NCBI GenBank assembly: GCA_028687755.1
Contig: JAQTZL010000001.1
Span: 327,404 to 391,403 of the forward strand
Direction of reading: 5' to 3'
Length of the DNA stretch: 64,000 nucleotides
From: Candidatus Nanopelagicales bacterium
GTDB lineage: Bacteria > Actinomycetota > Actinomycetes > S36-B12
The notes beneath the pieces were generated by a model. It had not been told where the DNA came from. It made no database searches and saw only the letters and a list, made by a program, of their open reading frames with translations. Made by a program: the position numbers and the translations under genes. Below are positions 49,881 through 58,490 of the stretch, one piece after another (position 1 is the first letter of the stretch; each line of letters starts with the position of its first letter).

Positions 49881-50312
49881 TTACAAAATTCCCGGGACGA
49901 CCTCCTCGCTGATGTCTGAGTAGGCGTCTTCCTGGTTTGCTAGGTAGCTCTCCCAAGCGGAGGCATCCCAAATTTCTACGGTGGTGCCGTTACCCACCAC
50001 GATCACGTCGCGATCAAGACCGGCGTATTCGCGCAATGGCACTGGCAGCGTTACTCGACCCTGCTTATCTGGAACTTCATCAAAGGCACCGGAGAACAGC
50101 ACGCGCAAATACGCGCGAACCTTGGCATCTGAGCGTGAGGCTTCGTTGAGGCGATCAGCGTGAGCGGCGAATTCAGCAGCGGGCCACACCACGATTGAGC
50201 GGTCCTGACCTTTGGCCATCACGAGCCCAGCAGCAAATCCCTCACGGAATTTGGCGGGAAGCACGATGCGGCCCTTGTCATCAAGGCGCGGAGCATGGGT
50301 ACCAAGAAACAT
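49881..50312 (-). CDS. mraZ: transcriptional regulator MraZ
   Basis: DNA-binding repressor of the dcw operon with two tandem SpoVT/AbrB-type domains: RLDDKGRIVLPAKFRE (9-24) and DKQGRVTLPVPLRE (about 82-95). 143 aa, normal length. It heads the cluster with AGGGGAGGTG before the ATG. Its probable operator, three 10-bp-spaced GTGG repeats, is 80-100 bp upstream. Confidence 0.96.
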   Translation of the reverse strand: MFLGTHAPRLDDKGRIVLPAKFREGFAAGLVMAKGQDRSIVVWPAAEFAAHADRLNEASRSDAKVRAYLRVLFSGAFDEVPDKQGRVTLPVPLREYAGLDRDVIVVGNGTTVEIWDASAWESYLANQEDAYSDISEEVVPGIL

Positions 50313-50380
50313 TGCCCCACCTCCCCTGATTGAGATGAATCACTTTCGACCCATCAGCCCCACTGGACTCACCTTTAACT

Positions 50381-50414
50381 CCAGCAGGCGCCACTGTACT
50401 CCACTTTCCTCCAC
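50381..50414 (-). promoter_or_regulatory. MraZ operator (10-bp direct repeats)
   Basis: On the minus strand GTGG occurs at 50414, 50404 and 50394 (start positions), each 10 bp apart, followed by a weaker CTGG at 50384. MraZ binds tandem TGG-containing repeats spaced 10 bp. The repeats occupy the spacer and -10 of the mraZ promoter, so binding would block transcription. Confidence 0.65.
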
Positions 50415-50420
50415 CGTCAA
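50393..50420 (-). promoter_or_regulatory. mraZ (dcw operon) promoter
   Basis: TTGACG at 50415-50420 and TACAGT at 50393-50398 on the minus strand, spaced 16 bp: the best sigma-70-type promoter I see in the window. The start would leave a leader of roughly 75 nt before mraZ. Confidence 0.6.
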
Positions 50421-50512
50421 CCATCTAGTGCCCCAATTTTGGGAAATTGACCCACTTTTTTTACGAGGGAAGTCCTCTAGAGTGCAAATACCGATTCAAG
50501 GGAGCCTCAACG

Positions 50513-51745
50513 TTGAAAAAAGTCCTGCTCGTGCTTGGTGCGATTGCGCTCAGCGCAGCTCTGCTAGCCGTTGCCTTGGTTGCTTCCAATGACCAGTCCG
50601 CCAATCAGCGGCAGGAGGCTTTTGCCCCGTTTTATGCCACTCCGGCCGTGATCCCGCCAACGCCTGGCACCTTGATTCGTACAGAACCCTTAGGCGTCAG
50701 CGTTCCTGGTGCCACCAGTTACCGGGTGCTGTACTCCTCACAACGACCTGACGGGTCGATGGCCGTTATTAGCGGCATGGTCTTTGTTCCCACCGCTCCC
50801 GCTCCCACTGGAGGTCGACCAGTAGTGGCTTGGGCGCACGGAACTGTGGGCCAAGGCGATGCCTGCGCACCTTCGCGTTCAGAAAATCCCCTTGGTGACA
50901 CCGCAAACTGGCTTGATCAAATGATGCAACTGGGATGGGTCGTAACCGCCACTGACTACACCGGACTTGGCACCCAAGGACCCAACCTGTATTTGGTTGC
51001 GCAAGCTGAAGTCAGTGACGTGGTGAACGCAGTACGCGCAGCTCGACAAATTCCGAACATCAATGCGAGTAATCGATATGTGGTCTGGGGCCATTCCCAA
51101 GGCGGTCACAGTTCTCTGTGGTCTGGACATCTTGCACCAACCCTTGCTCCAGAACTCAAACTGCTGGGTGTTGCCGCCGCTGCCCCTGCAGCGAATTTGA
51201 ATTTGATCATGGGTGCGCAATGGGATGGTGTCATCGGTTGGGGCATCGGACCAGAGGTCGCACTTTCTTGGCCTGTCATCAAGCCCACACTGCCTATCAA
51301 TGGCGTGGTCACGCAACAAGGTATTGATAACGAAGATTCAATTGCGCAGCAATGCACATCAAGCAAGTCGTTACTCCTCAACCTCGCGGTGCGCAAGGTT
51401 TTTGGACAAAACTTCTTCACTGAAAACCCAAGTAATAACGCCCAATGGAAGTCACTTGGGTTGCAACAAACACCAAGCCCACTACCTGCATCAATGCCTG
51501 TGTTTATTGGGCAAAGTACCGCTGATCAAGTTGTGCTTGCTTGGCCAAATGCGGTACTACAAAATCAATGGTGCAAGGCCGGTTCAACCATCAGCACGCT
51601 GTGGGTTGGTGAGGTCAGCCATCAATTAACCGCGGAAACTATTGGCCCAGACGTAGTGCGTTGGATTAACGATCGATTCGCAGGCCGACCTGCATTGCGT
51701 ACATGTGATCTCGCGCCACCGGTGAGTGCACCAGCAGGCAGCTAA
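50513..51745 (+). CDS. secreted lipase of the LIP family
   Basis: Alpha/beta-hydrolase of the secretory lipase type (PF03583-like), 410 aa from the TTG at 50513, which has AAGGGAG 8-9 nt upstream. The N-terminus (KKVLLVLGAIALSAALLAV) is a signal peptide or anchor. Catalytic candidates: Ser about 195 in GHSQGG, Asp about 336 in STADQV, His about 370 in VSHQL. Substrate unknown (esters or triglycerides). It is divergent from mraZ and convergent with the DUF3040 gene with 3 nt between stops. Confidence 0.85.
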   Translation: MKKVLLVLGAIALSAALLAVALVASNDQSANQRQEAFAPFYATPAVIPPTPGTLIRTEPLGVSVPGATSYRVLYSSQRPDGSMAVISGMVFVPTAPAPTGGRPVVAWAHGTVGQGDACAPSRSENPLGDTANWLDQMMQLGWVVTATDYTGLGTQGPNLYLVAQAEVSDVVNAVRAARQIPNINASNRYVVWGHSQGGHSSLWSGHLAPTLAPELKLLGVAAAAPAANLNLIMGAQWDGVIGWGIGPEVALSWPVIKPTLPINGVVTQQGIDNEDSIAQQCTSSKSLLLNLAVRKVFGQNFFTENPSNNAQWKSLGLQQTPSPLPASMPVFIGQSTADQVVLAWPNAVLQNQWCKAGSTISTLWVGEVSHQLTAETIGPDVVRWINDRFAGRPALRTCDLAPPVSAPAGS

Positions 51746-51748
51746 CAG

Positions 51749-52123
51749 CTACTCACCTTGACGGCGACGCCAGCGATCTTCAACACGATCCATAAACGAA
51801 GTTTTGGACGCCGTGGCTTTTGGTGCGGTTGGTGTAGCTGCATCTGTAACGGCTGCCGGGGCCTTGAATGCCTGGTAAGTCACGAACGCGCCAATCAACA
51901 TCACTGCGAAACCGCCGATACCCGCAGGGGTTGATTGCATCGCCATACCTGTAAGCAGCACAGCGATACCGACAAACACCACGAGAACACCTAGTGCAGC
52001 TTTTCCTCGTGAGCCGCGAGCCATAGAGGTTGACCGCAGGCTGGTAGCGAACTTTGGGTCCTCGGCATAGAGCGCCCGCTCCATCTGCTCGAGTAGTCGT
52101 TGCTCATGTTCTGACAGTGCCAT
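51749..52123 (-). CDS. DUF3040 membrane protein
   Basis: 124 aa from the ATG at 52123 (GGGGG 8 nt upstream). DUF3040 start MALSEHEQRLLEQMERALYA..DPKFA is clear, followed by two hydrophobic helices (about 43-63 and 66-86) and a Thr/Ala-rich tail ending in RVEDRWRRRQ. Function unknown; the family sits near dinB and mraZ in many actinobacteria. A longer reading with 23 extra residues is rejected. Confidence 0.88.
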   Translation of the reverse strand: MALSEHEQRLLEQMERALYAEDPKFATSLRSTSMARGSRGKAALGVLVVFVGIAVLLTGMAMQSTPAGIGGFAVMLIGAFVTYQAFKAPAAVTDAATPTAPKATASKTSFMDRVEDRWRRRQGE

Positions 52124-52207
52124 GTGTACGACCCCCTTCTTATCGCTGGTTACCTCAAGTTTAAGCACAAGCCGGGCAAAGTGAAACCTCAACTGCCCAT
52201 AGACCGA

Positions 52208-53446
52208 CTATTCCTCATCTGATGCCACTAAACGGGCCGACTTCACCGCGTGATTGCCAAACTTTGCCCGAAGCTGGTCAATGGCCACTTCCGCATCGCG
52301 CCGCCCATGATCGGGCTCCCCCAACAGCATCTGCTGGGCCGCGCCCTGGGCTTGCCTCAACCCGTCCACCTTGACCCCCACTAGGCGCACGCGCGCCCGC
52401 TGAAGCCCCAAAGCATCAAAGAGCTGCTTGGCGGTTTCGTAGATCTCTTGGGTGATGTCAGTTGCCTGATGCAAGGTTTTTGACCGGGTAATTGTGCTGA
52501 AGTCAGCAAAACGCACCTTGATATGCACACTTCGCGCTACCCGATCAGACTTTCGCAACCGACTACCCACTTGATCACTGAGTTGCATGAAGTGGGCATG
52601 CAGGGTTGGTACGTCATCAAGGTCATCGGCAAAGGTCTCCTCGGCGCTCATACTCTTATCGGCAACATGTGGCGTCACTGATCGCTGATCGCGACCCCAA
52701 GACAAGTCATGCAAATGCGCACCAGCGGCTGCACCTAACGCACGTTGCAAGGTAGCTACCGGTGTATGAGCAATATCGGCAACAGTGGTCAAACCCAAGC
52801 GCGTGAGCTGCTCTTCGGTTTTCTCTCCCACTCCCCACAGTGCACTGACCGGCAATGGGTGCAAGAAGGCCAACACTTCGTCAGCAGGAACCACCATTAA
52901 GCCGTCAGGCTTAGCGCGCGTGGACGCCAACTTGGCAATGAACTTGGTGGATGCAACACCAACGGAACACGTGATGCCTTGCTCATCGTGTACGCGCGCG
53001 CGGATCATTTCGCCAATCTCACGTGGCGTACCTAACCTGCGCAAACTTCCACTGACATCAAGGAAGGCTTCATCAACACTGAGCTGTTCAACTGCGGGTG
53101 TAACTGAAGCAAAGAGCGCCATCACTGAACGACTCACTTCTGCATACTTATGCATCGATGGCGCAATGATGATCGCCGAGGGCGCTAGGCGCCGTGCACG
53201 ACTCATCGGCATTGCTGAATGCACGCCCATTGCGCGCGCTTCATATGTTGCTGAGAGCACGACTCCACGCGAACCACTCGCCCCGACGATCACTGGCTTG
53301 CCATGGAGTTCGGGGCGAGTTCGTAATTCAACAAGGGCAAAGAATGCGTCCATGTCGACATGCAAAATGGCACAACCGGCGTCGCTTTCTCCCACTCCGG
53401 ATCCACCGGAGGAACGACGTACCTGATTACGACTCACGCTGACCAT
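52208..53446 (-). CDS. dinB: DNA polymerase IV (Y-family)
   Basis: Translesion polymerase, 412 aa. Palm residues D31 and D33 (ILHVDMDAFFALVE) and D125/E126 (QLSVDEAFLD) are intact, so this is an active DinB and not the catalytically dead ImuB that accompanies dnaE2 elsewhere. The C-terminal little-finger region is complete but there is no clear QxLPL-type beta-clamp tail. It lies 15 nt after the dnaE2 stop and is probably in the same SOS-controlled transcript. Confidence 0.94.
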   Translation of the reverse strand: MVSVSRNQVRRSSGGSGVGESDAGCAILHVDMDAFFALVELRTRPELHGKPVIVGASGSRGVVLSATYEARAMGVHSAMPMSRARRLAPSAIIIAPSMHKYAEVSRSVMALFASVTPAVEQLSVDEAFLDVSGSLRRLGTPREIGEMIRARVHDEQGITCSVGVASTKFIAKLASTRAKPDGLMVVPADEVLAFLHPLPVSALWGVGEKTEEQLTRLGLTTVADIAHTPVATLQRALGAAAGAHLHDLSWGRDQRSVTPHVADKSMSAEETFADDLDDVPTLHAHFMQLSDQVGSRLRKSDRVARSVHIKVRFADFSTITRSKTLHQATDITQEIYETAKQLFDALGLQRARVRLVGVKVDGLRQAQGAAQQMLLGEPDHGRRDAEVAIDQLRAKFGNHAVKSARLVASDEE

Positions 53447-53461
53447 TGTTGCGCCTTCTCC

Positions 53462-56400
53462 TTACCAACCACTACTACCTGGACTGCTGTGCCACAACTT
53501 GGTGCTTGGTGTTGCTGGCGCTACATCTGCATATGGGGACACCCGGAAACCACTGGCATGCACGAGCACTCGAGCACCGCCATCAACGGGAGCTTCTGGC
53601 CTGTCAGCGTGCAGCGCTTCACGCATTGCTTGGGTGCCGATATCGCGCCATTGCTCATGGATTGCACCCAATTCCCATGCACCTGTTGCACGAATGGACA
53701 CTCCTCGCGCACCAGTGCGACGCACATGACCACGCACCAGCAATAACCAGGAAGAAAAAACGGTGCTTGCGTACGGCACTTGGGAATCTTCAAAAAAGGT
53801 GGCATCAAGTGGGCCAGTTGCATCATCAAGGGTTAAGAAGATGACGCGCTTACCAGTACGAATCGGTGGAGTTTGGGTCGCAACTTTCACGCCTGCGATG
53901 TAAATCTCTTGCTCGGAGCGACACTTCAATAAATCCTGTGCGCGCGTAATCCCCAATTGGTTGAGCATTGGATTGAAGAACTCAATGACATGTTTGCTGA
54001 CATCAAGGCCAAGCAGATCAAGTTCAGCGCGCACGGTTTCGGTGATCGTCATTTCCGGTAAACCAGAAGCGGGAGTTGCCGCCGGATCATCGCCAAGATC
54101 AAGGAGCAACTGCCCCGGCCCGTTACTACGCGGGCGACGCTCGAGATCAGCAAGTTGCAATAAGAGATCACGCCTAGTGAGTTGCCCTCGTTCGCGCACT
54201 GGTCGATTGCGATCAATGCCATATAACTGATCACACGCACCAGTGAGCACGAGATGTTCTGCTGTTGGTCGCGAAATACCTGCTCGATTCCAAAGATCAC
54301 TTAAGGATTGATATGGCTGACCAGCAACAAGCCGCTCAACCTCGTCTTCACTGATCCCCTTCACCTCAACAAATGGAACCCGCACACCAGAACCTGTTGC
54401 CGTGGTTTCTACGACATATTGCGCTCGCGATGCATTCAGATCAATGCCCAAAATCTCAACCCCGAATTGCCGTGCATCATCAAGAATTAAGCGCTTGGGA
54501 TACATGCCCGGATCATGGGTAAGGATGCCGGCATAAAAGGCAGCCGGGTGATGGGTTTTCAACCACGCTGACTGATAGGTCGGCAAGGCAAACGCAGCCG
54601 CATGCGCTTTACAAAACCCAAAGGATGCAAACGAGCGCAAGACATCCCAAACTTGCTCAACAACCGCCAATGAATATCCCCGACGCAAAGCCGTGGGATA
54701 AAACCAGACGCGCACCTCATCAATGCCAACTTGGGTGTTCATTGACCGACGGGTTTCGTCTGCTTCAGCGAGCGAGCAGCCGGTCATCGTGGCAACAATG
54801 CGCATCACTTGCTCATGGAAAACCACCACGCCTTGGGTTTCTTCCAGCACTGGGCGTAAATCTTCATGCACGAACTGCGGTGAACTCCACCCTTGGCGAG
54901 CACGCAAGAACGGATTGATCATGTCGGACTTCACCGGGCCTGGCCGAAACAGTGAAATATCAATGATTAAGTCGTTGAAACACTCAGGGCCAAATTTTCC
55001 AATGAGTTCACGTTGCCCCGGCGACTCAATTTGAAAACACCCCAACGTGCGCGTCGAGGCAATGAGTTCATAGGTTGCTGGATCATCCAGTGGTACGCGT
55101 TCGAGTGCTACGACTTCACCATCAACACGAGCAACCTCAGCAACCGCATGAGCGATTGAAGATTGCATGCGCACTCCCAGCACATCGAGCTTAAGTAAGC
55201 CCATGTGTTCAACATCGTCTTTATCGAACTGACTCATGGGATAACCCGCGTTACTTGGTTGCACTGGCGTGCGATCAAGTAGCGACACGTCAGAGAGCAA
55301 GACTCCGCATGGATGCATCGCTACATGCCGAGGTAATCCATCAAGGGCTTCTACACGAGCAAGGAAAGCATCAAGCTTTCCATCGGCTGCCATCACACCA
55401 AAGCGACTGCGCTTGAGTTCAGGTAGATCTTCAAGGGCCGAGCGAACATTGCGCGCACGAATATGCGGAAAGGCTTTGGCGAAAGCATCGATCTCATCGG
55501 CGGGTAACCCAAAGGCTGCTCCCGTATCGCGAATTGCATGACGAACCCGATAGGTCTCCATCATGGACACACACGCCACGCGCTTGTCACCAAAGCGTTC
55601 AAAGATCCAGTCATAAATCTCTAATCGGCGCGCTGATTCAACATCAATATCAATATCAGGAAGTTCTTTACGCAACGTGGAAAGGAAACGCTCCATTACT
55701 AGGCCATGGGCTAGCGGATCAACCCCGCTAATACCAAGGAGGTAGTTGATTAAACTTCCCGCGCCAGAACCACGCGCGGCTACGCGCACGTTTTTACTCA
55801 CAACAAGATCAACAACTTCAGCAACAGTGAGAAAGAATCCAGCGAAACCAAGGGCGCCAATCGTGCGCAACTCTTCTTCAAGACGAACTGCTGCAGTGCG
55901 TTGATCAGATGCAGATGAGTAGCGCTGTGGGATTGCTGCGCGACATCGCTGCACAAGCATCGCATGGGCCTGTTCAACTTCATCACTGGAATCCAAAGTT
56001 CGCGCACCCGTGAGCACATCCAATTCAGGAACAAAGGCTGAACCAATGCCAAGATCTGCTTGCGGATCAAGAACGCAGCTTTCAATGAGTGTCCAGGTAT
56101 CGCGATGCAAGGAAGCTCGACCACAACCGGCAGCCTGCGCAATCTCTTCAACTCGTTGATCAAGCTCACCTGGTGCATCCAAGGTTGCTTCGCCGTTATT
56201 GCGTGCCATGCGCGTTGAACTCATGGGAATGAGTTGCCGAGCCGCATCTAAGACATCAGCGGTTGCCGCATCAGCAGCTTCCACATACCGAGCGCCATGC
56301 GTAAACACGGTGCGCACTTGCTGCTCATCAGCCCAACGCCACATCTTCGCTGCATGGCTAGTGGACCATGCAGCAGTGCGAGCAGTGCGGTGACTCCCGA

Positions 56401-56956
56401 TTGCAACCGCAAGACTTGGGCCATAGATCGATCGCCAATGATCAAGTACGGCACGCGCAGCCCGTAATTGACCAGCAAGTACGGCCGTTCCAAGCTCAGA
56501 GTCAGGGCCAAGGAGGGCAACAAGATGATCGCGATGCGCCAAGAGATCTGACGCTTCCACGATCGGCAAGCCATAACGATCGGCATTGGCATGCGCGGCC
56601 GAGATCAATCGAGAAAGCGAAGCCCAACCTGCACGGCCTCGCGCTAAAAACACCACACGTGCATCACCTTGCGCCACCCATGCACCACCCCGCGCCGGCG
56701 TACGCCGGGCATGGGTATTGACCACAGGTGCATGCACGGGAACAACAGCAAGATCAACACCAACAACGGGAGCAAGACCTGCTTGTTGCGCTGCTTGCAC
56801 CCACTGCACTGCGCCATACACGCCATCGCGATCAGTTAACGCAATCACGCGATGACCATCTGCTGCTGCACGTTCAATAATGCGCTGCGGTGTTGCGGTG
56901 CCGTATTGCAGCGAGTAACTCGAGGCCACCCGAAGATGTGGCCAGGACAATTCCAT
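53462..56956 (-). CDS. dnaE2: error-prone DNA polymerase III alpha subunit DnaE2
   Basis: Second alpha-type polymerase, 1164 aa. The PHP domain is degenerate: HLRVASSYSLQYG in place of H-x-H and ALTDRDGVYG in place of TDHD, so metal-dependent proofreading or phosphatase activity is unlikely. The polymerase site LPDIDIDVES (about 432-441) is kept, as are DnaE2-type GPVKSDMINPFLR and VVFHEQVMRI. C-terminal OB domain is present. The gene is 6 nt behind the HEPN gene and followed by dinB. It should act in damage-induced mutagenesis. Confidence 0.92.
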   Translation of the reverse strand: MELSWPHLRVASSYSLQYGTATPQRIIERAAADGHRVIALTDRDGVYGAVQWVQAAQQAGLAPVVGVDLAVVPVHAPVVNTHARRTPARGGAWVAQGDARVVFLARGRAGWASLSRLISAAHANADRYGLPIVEASDLLAHRDHLVALLGPDSELGTAVLAGQLRAARAVLDHWRSIYGPSLAVAIGSHRTARTAAWSTSHAAKMWRWADEQQVRTVFTHGARYVEAADAATADVLDAARQLIPMSSTRMARNNGEATLDAPGELDQRVEEIAQAAGCGRASLHRDTWTLIESCVLDPQADLGIGSAFVPELDVLTGARTLDSSDEVEQAHAMLVQRCRAAIPQRYSSASDQRTAAVRLEEELRTIGALGFAGFFLTVAEVVDLVVSKNVRVAARGSGAGSLINYLLGISGVDPLAHGLVMERFLSTLRKELPDIDIDVESARRLEIYDWIFERFGDKRVACVSMMETYRVRHAIRDTGAAFGLPADEIDAFAKAFPHIRARNVRSALEDLPELKRSRFGVMAADGKLDAFLARVEALDGLPRHVAMHPCGVLLSDVSLLDRTPVQPSNAGYPMSQFDKDDVEHMGLLKLDVLGVRMQSSIAHAVAEVARVDGEVVALERVPLDDPATYELIASTRTLGCFQIESPGQRELIGKFGPECFNDLIIDISLFRPGPVKSDMINPFLRARQGWSSPQFVHEDLRPVLEETQGVVVFHEQVMRIVATMTGCSLAEADETRRSMNTQVGIDEVRVWFYPTALRRGYSLAVVEQVWDVLRSFASFGFCKAHAAAFALPTYQSAWLKTHHPAAFYAGILTHDPGMYPKRLILDDARQFGVEILGIDLNASRAQYVVETTATGSGVRVPFVEVKGISEDEVERLVAGQPYQSLSDLWNRAGISRPTAEHLVLTGACDQLYGIDRNRPVRERGQLTRRDLLLQLADLERRPRSNGPGQLLLDLGDDPAATPASGLPEMTITETVRAELDLLGLDVSKHVIEFFNPMLNQLGITRAQDLLKCRSEQEIYIAGVKVATQTPPIRTGKRVIFLTLDDATGPLDATFFEDSQVPYASTVFSSWLLLVRGHVRRTGARGVSIRATGAWELGAIHEQWRDIGTQAMREALHADRPEAPVDGGARVLVHASGFRVSPYADVAPATPSTKLWHSSPGSSGW

Positions 56957-56962
56957 GAAGCG

Positions 56963-57403
56963 CTAGTACCCAGATGGCAATGGCTGCTGCGTGACGCAAA
57001 GAGCCGCAGTGACTCGTTCGACAAACATTTCTGCATCGCGAACAAGATCATCGGCTTCACGCGCACTGACACATGACACACCCGCTTGAGCAAGTGAACG
57101 CTTGCGCGCACCAGCAGCAAAGAAGTCCGACCATTCGGTGAACTCCCCCGCAACTTCTGGAAGCACCTGCCACACACTGCGCACGCGACCGCGTGATTTA
57201 CGTTGCACACGACCTCGAGCTGCCAGCACCGCAGCAGCAGCGCGCAGTGCGGCAAGGTGTGCCGCTGCATATCGATCAGTAGCAGAACTAGCGATCACCG
57301 CTTCAGTAAGACTGCGGCGAGCGGCTGCGATCAATTCATAGGTTGCTGAAGGTAAGTCATACAGCGCAGTTACCGATGTTGGGGTTGCAATCAGGGTTGC
57401 CAT
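56963..57403 (-). CDS. SAV_6107-type HEPN-domain protein
   Basis: 146-residue all-helical protein resembling the actinobacterial SAV_6107 HEPN family: a run of Ala-rich helices (ATYELIAAARRSLTEAV; YAAAHLAALRAAAAVLAARG) and WSDFFAAGARKRSLAQAG. The classical HEPN RxxxxH is not obvious, so RNase activity is doubtful. First gene of the HEPN-dnaE2-dinB operon, with AAGGAG before its ATG and a LexA-type box about 147 bp upstream. Function in mutagenesis is inferred from context. Confidence 0.75.
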   Translation of the reverse strand: MATLIATPTSVTALYDLPSATYELIAAARRSLTEAVIASSATDRYAAAHLAALRAAAAVLAARGRVQRKSRGRVRSVWQVLPEVAGEFTEWSDFFAAGARKRSLAQAGVSCVSAREADDLVRDAEMFVERVTAALCVTQQPLPSGY

Positions 57404-57459
57404 GGGGACTCCTTATGGGTGTGGTTCGACTCAAGACATTCGACCCATCGACCCGGCCC

Positions 57460-57504
57460 CTTATCTCGCCGAACTCGGGGTCGAATCGAGCCCGGCGAGA
57501 TAAG
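57460..57504. repeat. 12-bp-arm inverted repeat in the HEPN operon leader
   Basis: CTTATCTCGCCG (57460-57471) and CGGCGAGATAAG (57493-57504), perfect, with a 21-nt loop that holds an imperfect GGGGTCGA/TCGAGCCC palindrome. It lies in the 5' leader between the SOS box and the HEPN start and would form a stable RNA hairpin. Confidence 0.8.
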
Positions 57505-57549
57505 AACGCTCCCTGAGAGCCTTGGCCGCGAATCCGAAGACCTCAAGGA

Positions 57550-57567
57550 TTCGAACATACGTTCGAA
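57550..57567. promoter_or_regulatory. LexA (SOS) box
   Basis: TTCGAACATACGTTCGAA: perfect 7-bp half-sites around a 4-bp centre, matching the GAAC-N4-GTTC consensus of actinobacterial and Gram-positive LexA. It lies between the divergent HEPN-dnaE2-dinB operon and the short-chain dehydrogenase gene. Confidence 0.85.
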
Positions 57568-57672
57568 CAAGGAGCACGTTAGCCCGAGGGGCTGACAACC
57601 GTCAATCCCACGCGTGCTGCCCGCCTCGGCTCCCCCTCGGCTAGGGTCCGGCTACCCCACCAAGGAGCACTC

Positions 57673-58485
57673 ATGAGCAAGGTTTGGTTCATCACTGGCG
57701 CATCCCGCGGCTTTGGTCGCTCCTGGGCAATCGCTGCCCTTGAACGCGGCGACCGCGTTGCCGGAACTGCTCGCGATATCTCAATGCTCACCGATCTCGT
57801 TACTACCTACGGCGATGCCTTCTTGCCCCTGCAACTTGATGTCACCGATCGCGCAGGTGATTTCGCCGCAGTGCAACAAGCACACGAATACTTCGAACAA
57901 CTCGATGTTGTTGTGAACAACGCTGGTTACGGTCATTTCGGATTCACCGAGGAACTCTCCGAAGCTGATATTCGCAATCAAATGGAAACCAACTTCTTTG
58001 GTGCCCTTTGGGTCAGCCAAGCAGCAATTCCGATCATGCGTAATCAAGGTTCTGGTCACATCATTCAAATTTCTAGTGTTGGTGGCGTCTGCGCGTTTCC
58101 AATGCTTGGCGCCTACAACGCATCCAAATGGGCTCTTGAAGCAATGAGCGAAGCACTCTCACAAGAGGTTTCCGGTTTCGGCATCAAGGTCACGATCATT
58201 GAGCCAGCCGGATTTGCCACTGAATGGGGCAACACTTCATCAGTGCACTCAACTGCACTCCCACAGTATGAAGATAAGCGTGCAGCCCGCGCTGCAGCTG
58301 CACGACAAACCCCACCAGCAGAAGCAACCAATGCGGCGATCTTTGCCGTCGTTGATGCCGAACATCCACCACTGCGCTTACTTCTCTCCAGCTTTGCCAT
58401 CACACTTGCCAACACTGCCTATGACAAGCGCCTTGCTGAGTGGGATCAATGGAGTGACGTTACGAAAGCGTGCGACAGCGTGTAA
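57673..58485 (+). CDS. short-chain dehydrogenase/reductase
   Basis: Classical SDR, 270 aa. Cofactor motif GASRGFG at 9-15, NNAG at 82-85, catalytic S134/S135, Y148 and K152 (YNASK). Arg after the glycine motif (R12) and R34 (TARD) suggest NADP(H). The substrate is unknown. AAGGAG precedes the ATG. The only shared upstream element with the mutagenesis operon is the LexA box 105 bp away, so damage regulation is possible but unproven. Confidence 0.93.
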   Translation: MSKVWFITGASRGFGRSWAIAALERGDRVAGTARDISMLTDLVTTYGDAFLPLQLDVTDRAGDFAAVQQAHEYFEQLDVVVNNAGYGHFGFTEELSEADIRNQMETNFFGALWVSQAAIPIMRNQGSGHIIQISSVGGVCAFPMLGAYNASKWALEAMSEALSQEVSGFGIKVTIIEPAGFATEWGNTSSVHSTALPQYEDKRAARAAAARQTPPAEATNAAIFAVVDAEHPPLRLLLSSFAITLANTAYDKRLAEWDQWSDVTKACDSV

Positions 58486-58490
58486 CTGCC

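Noticed and set aside
57421..57504. tRNA-like TTCGA motifs
   Set aside because: GGTTCGACTC and nearby TTCGA look like T-loops, but no acceptor, D or anticodon stems can be paired around them.
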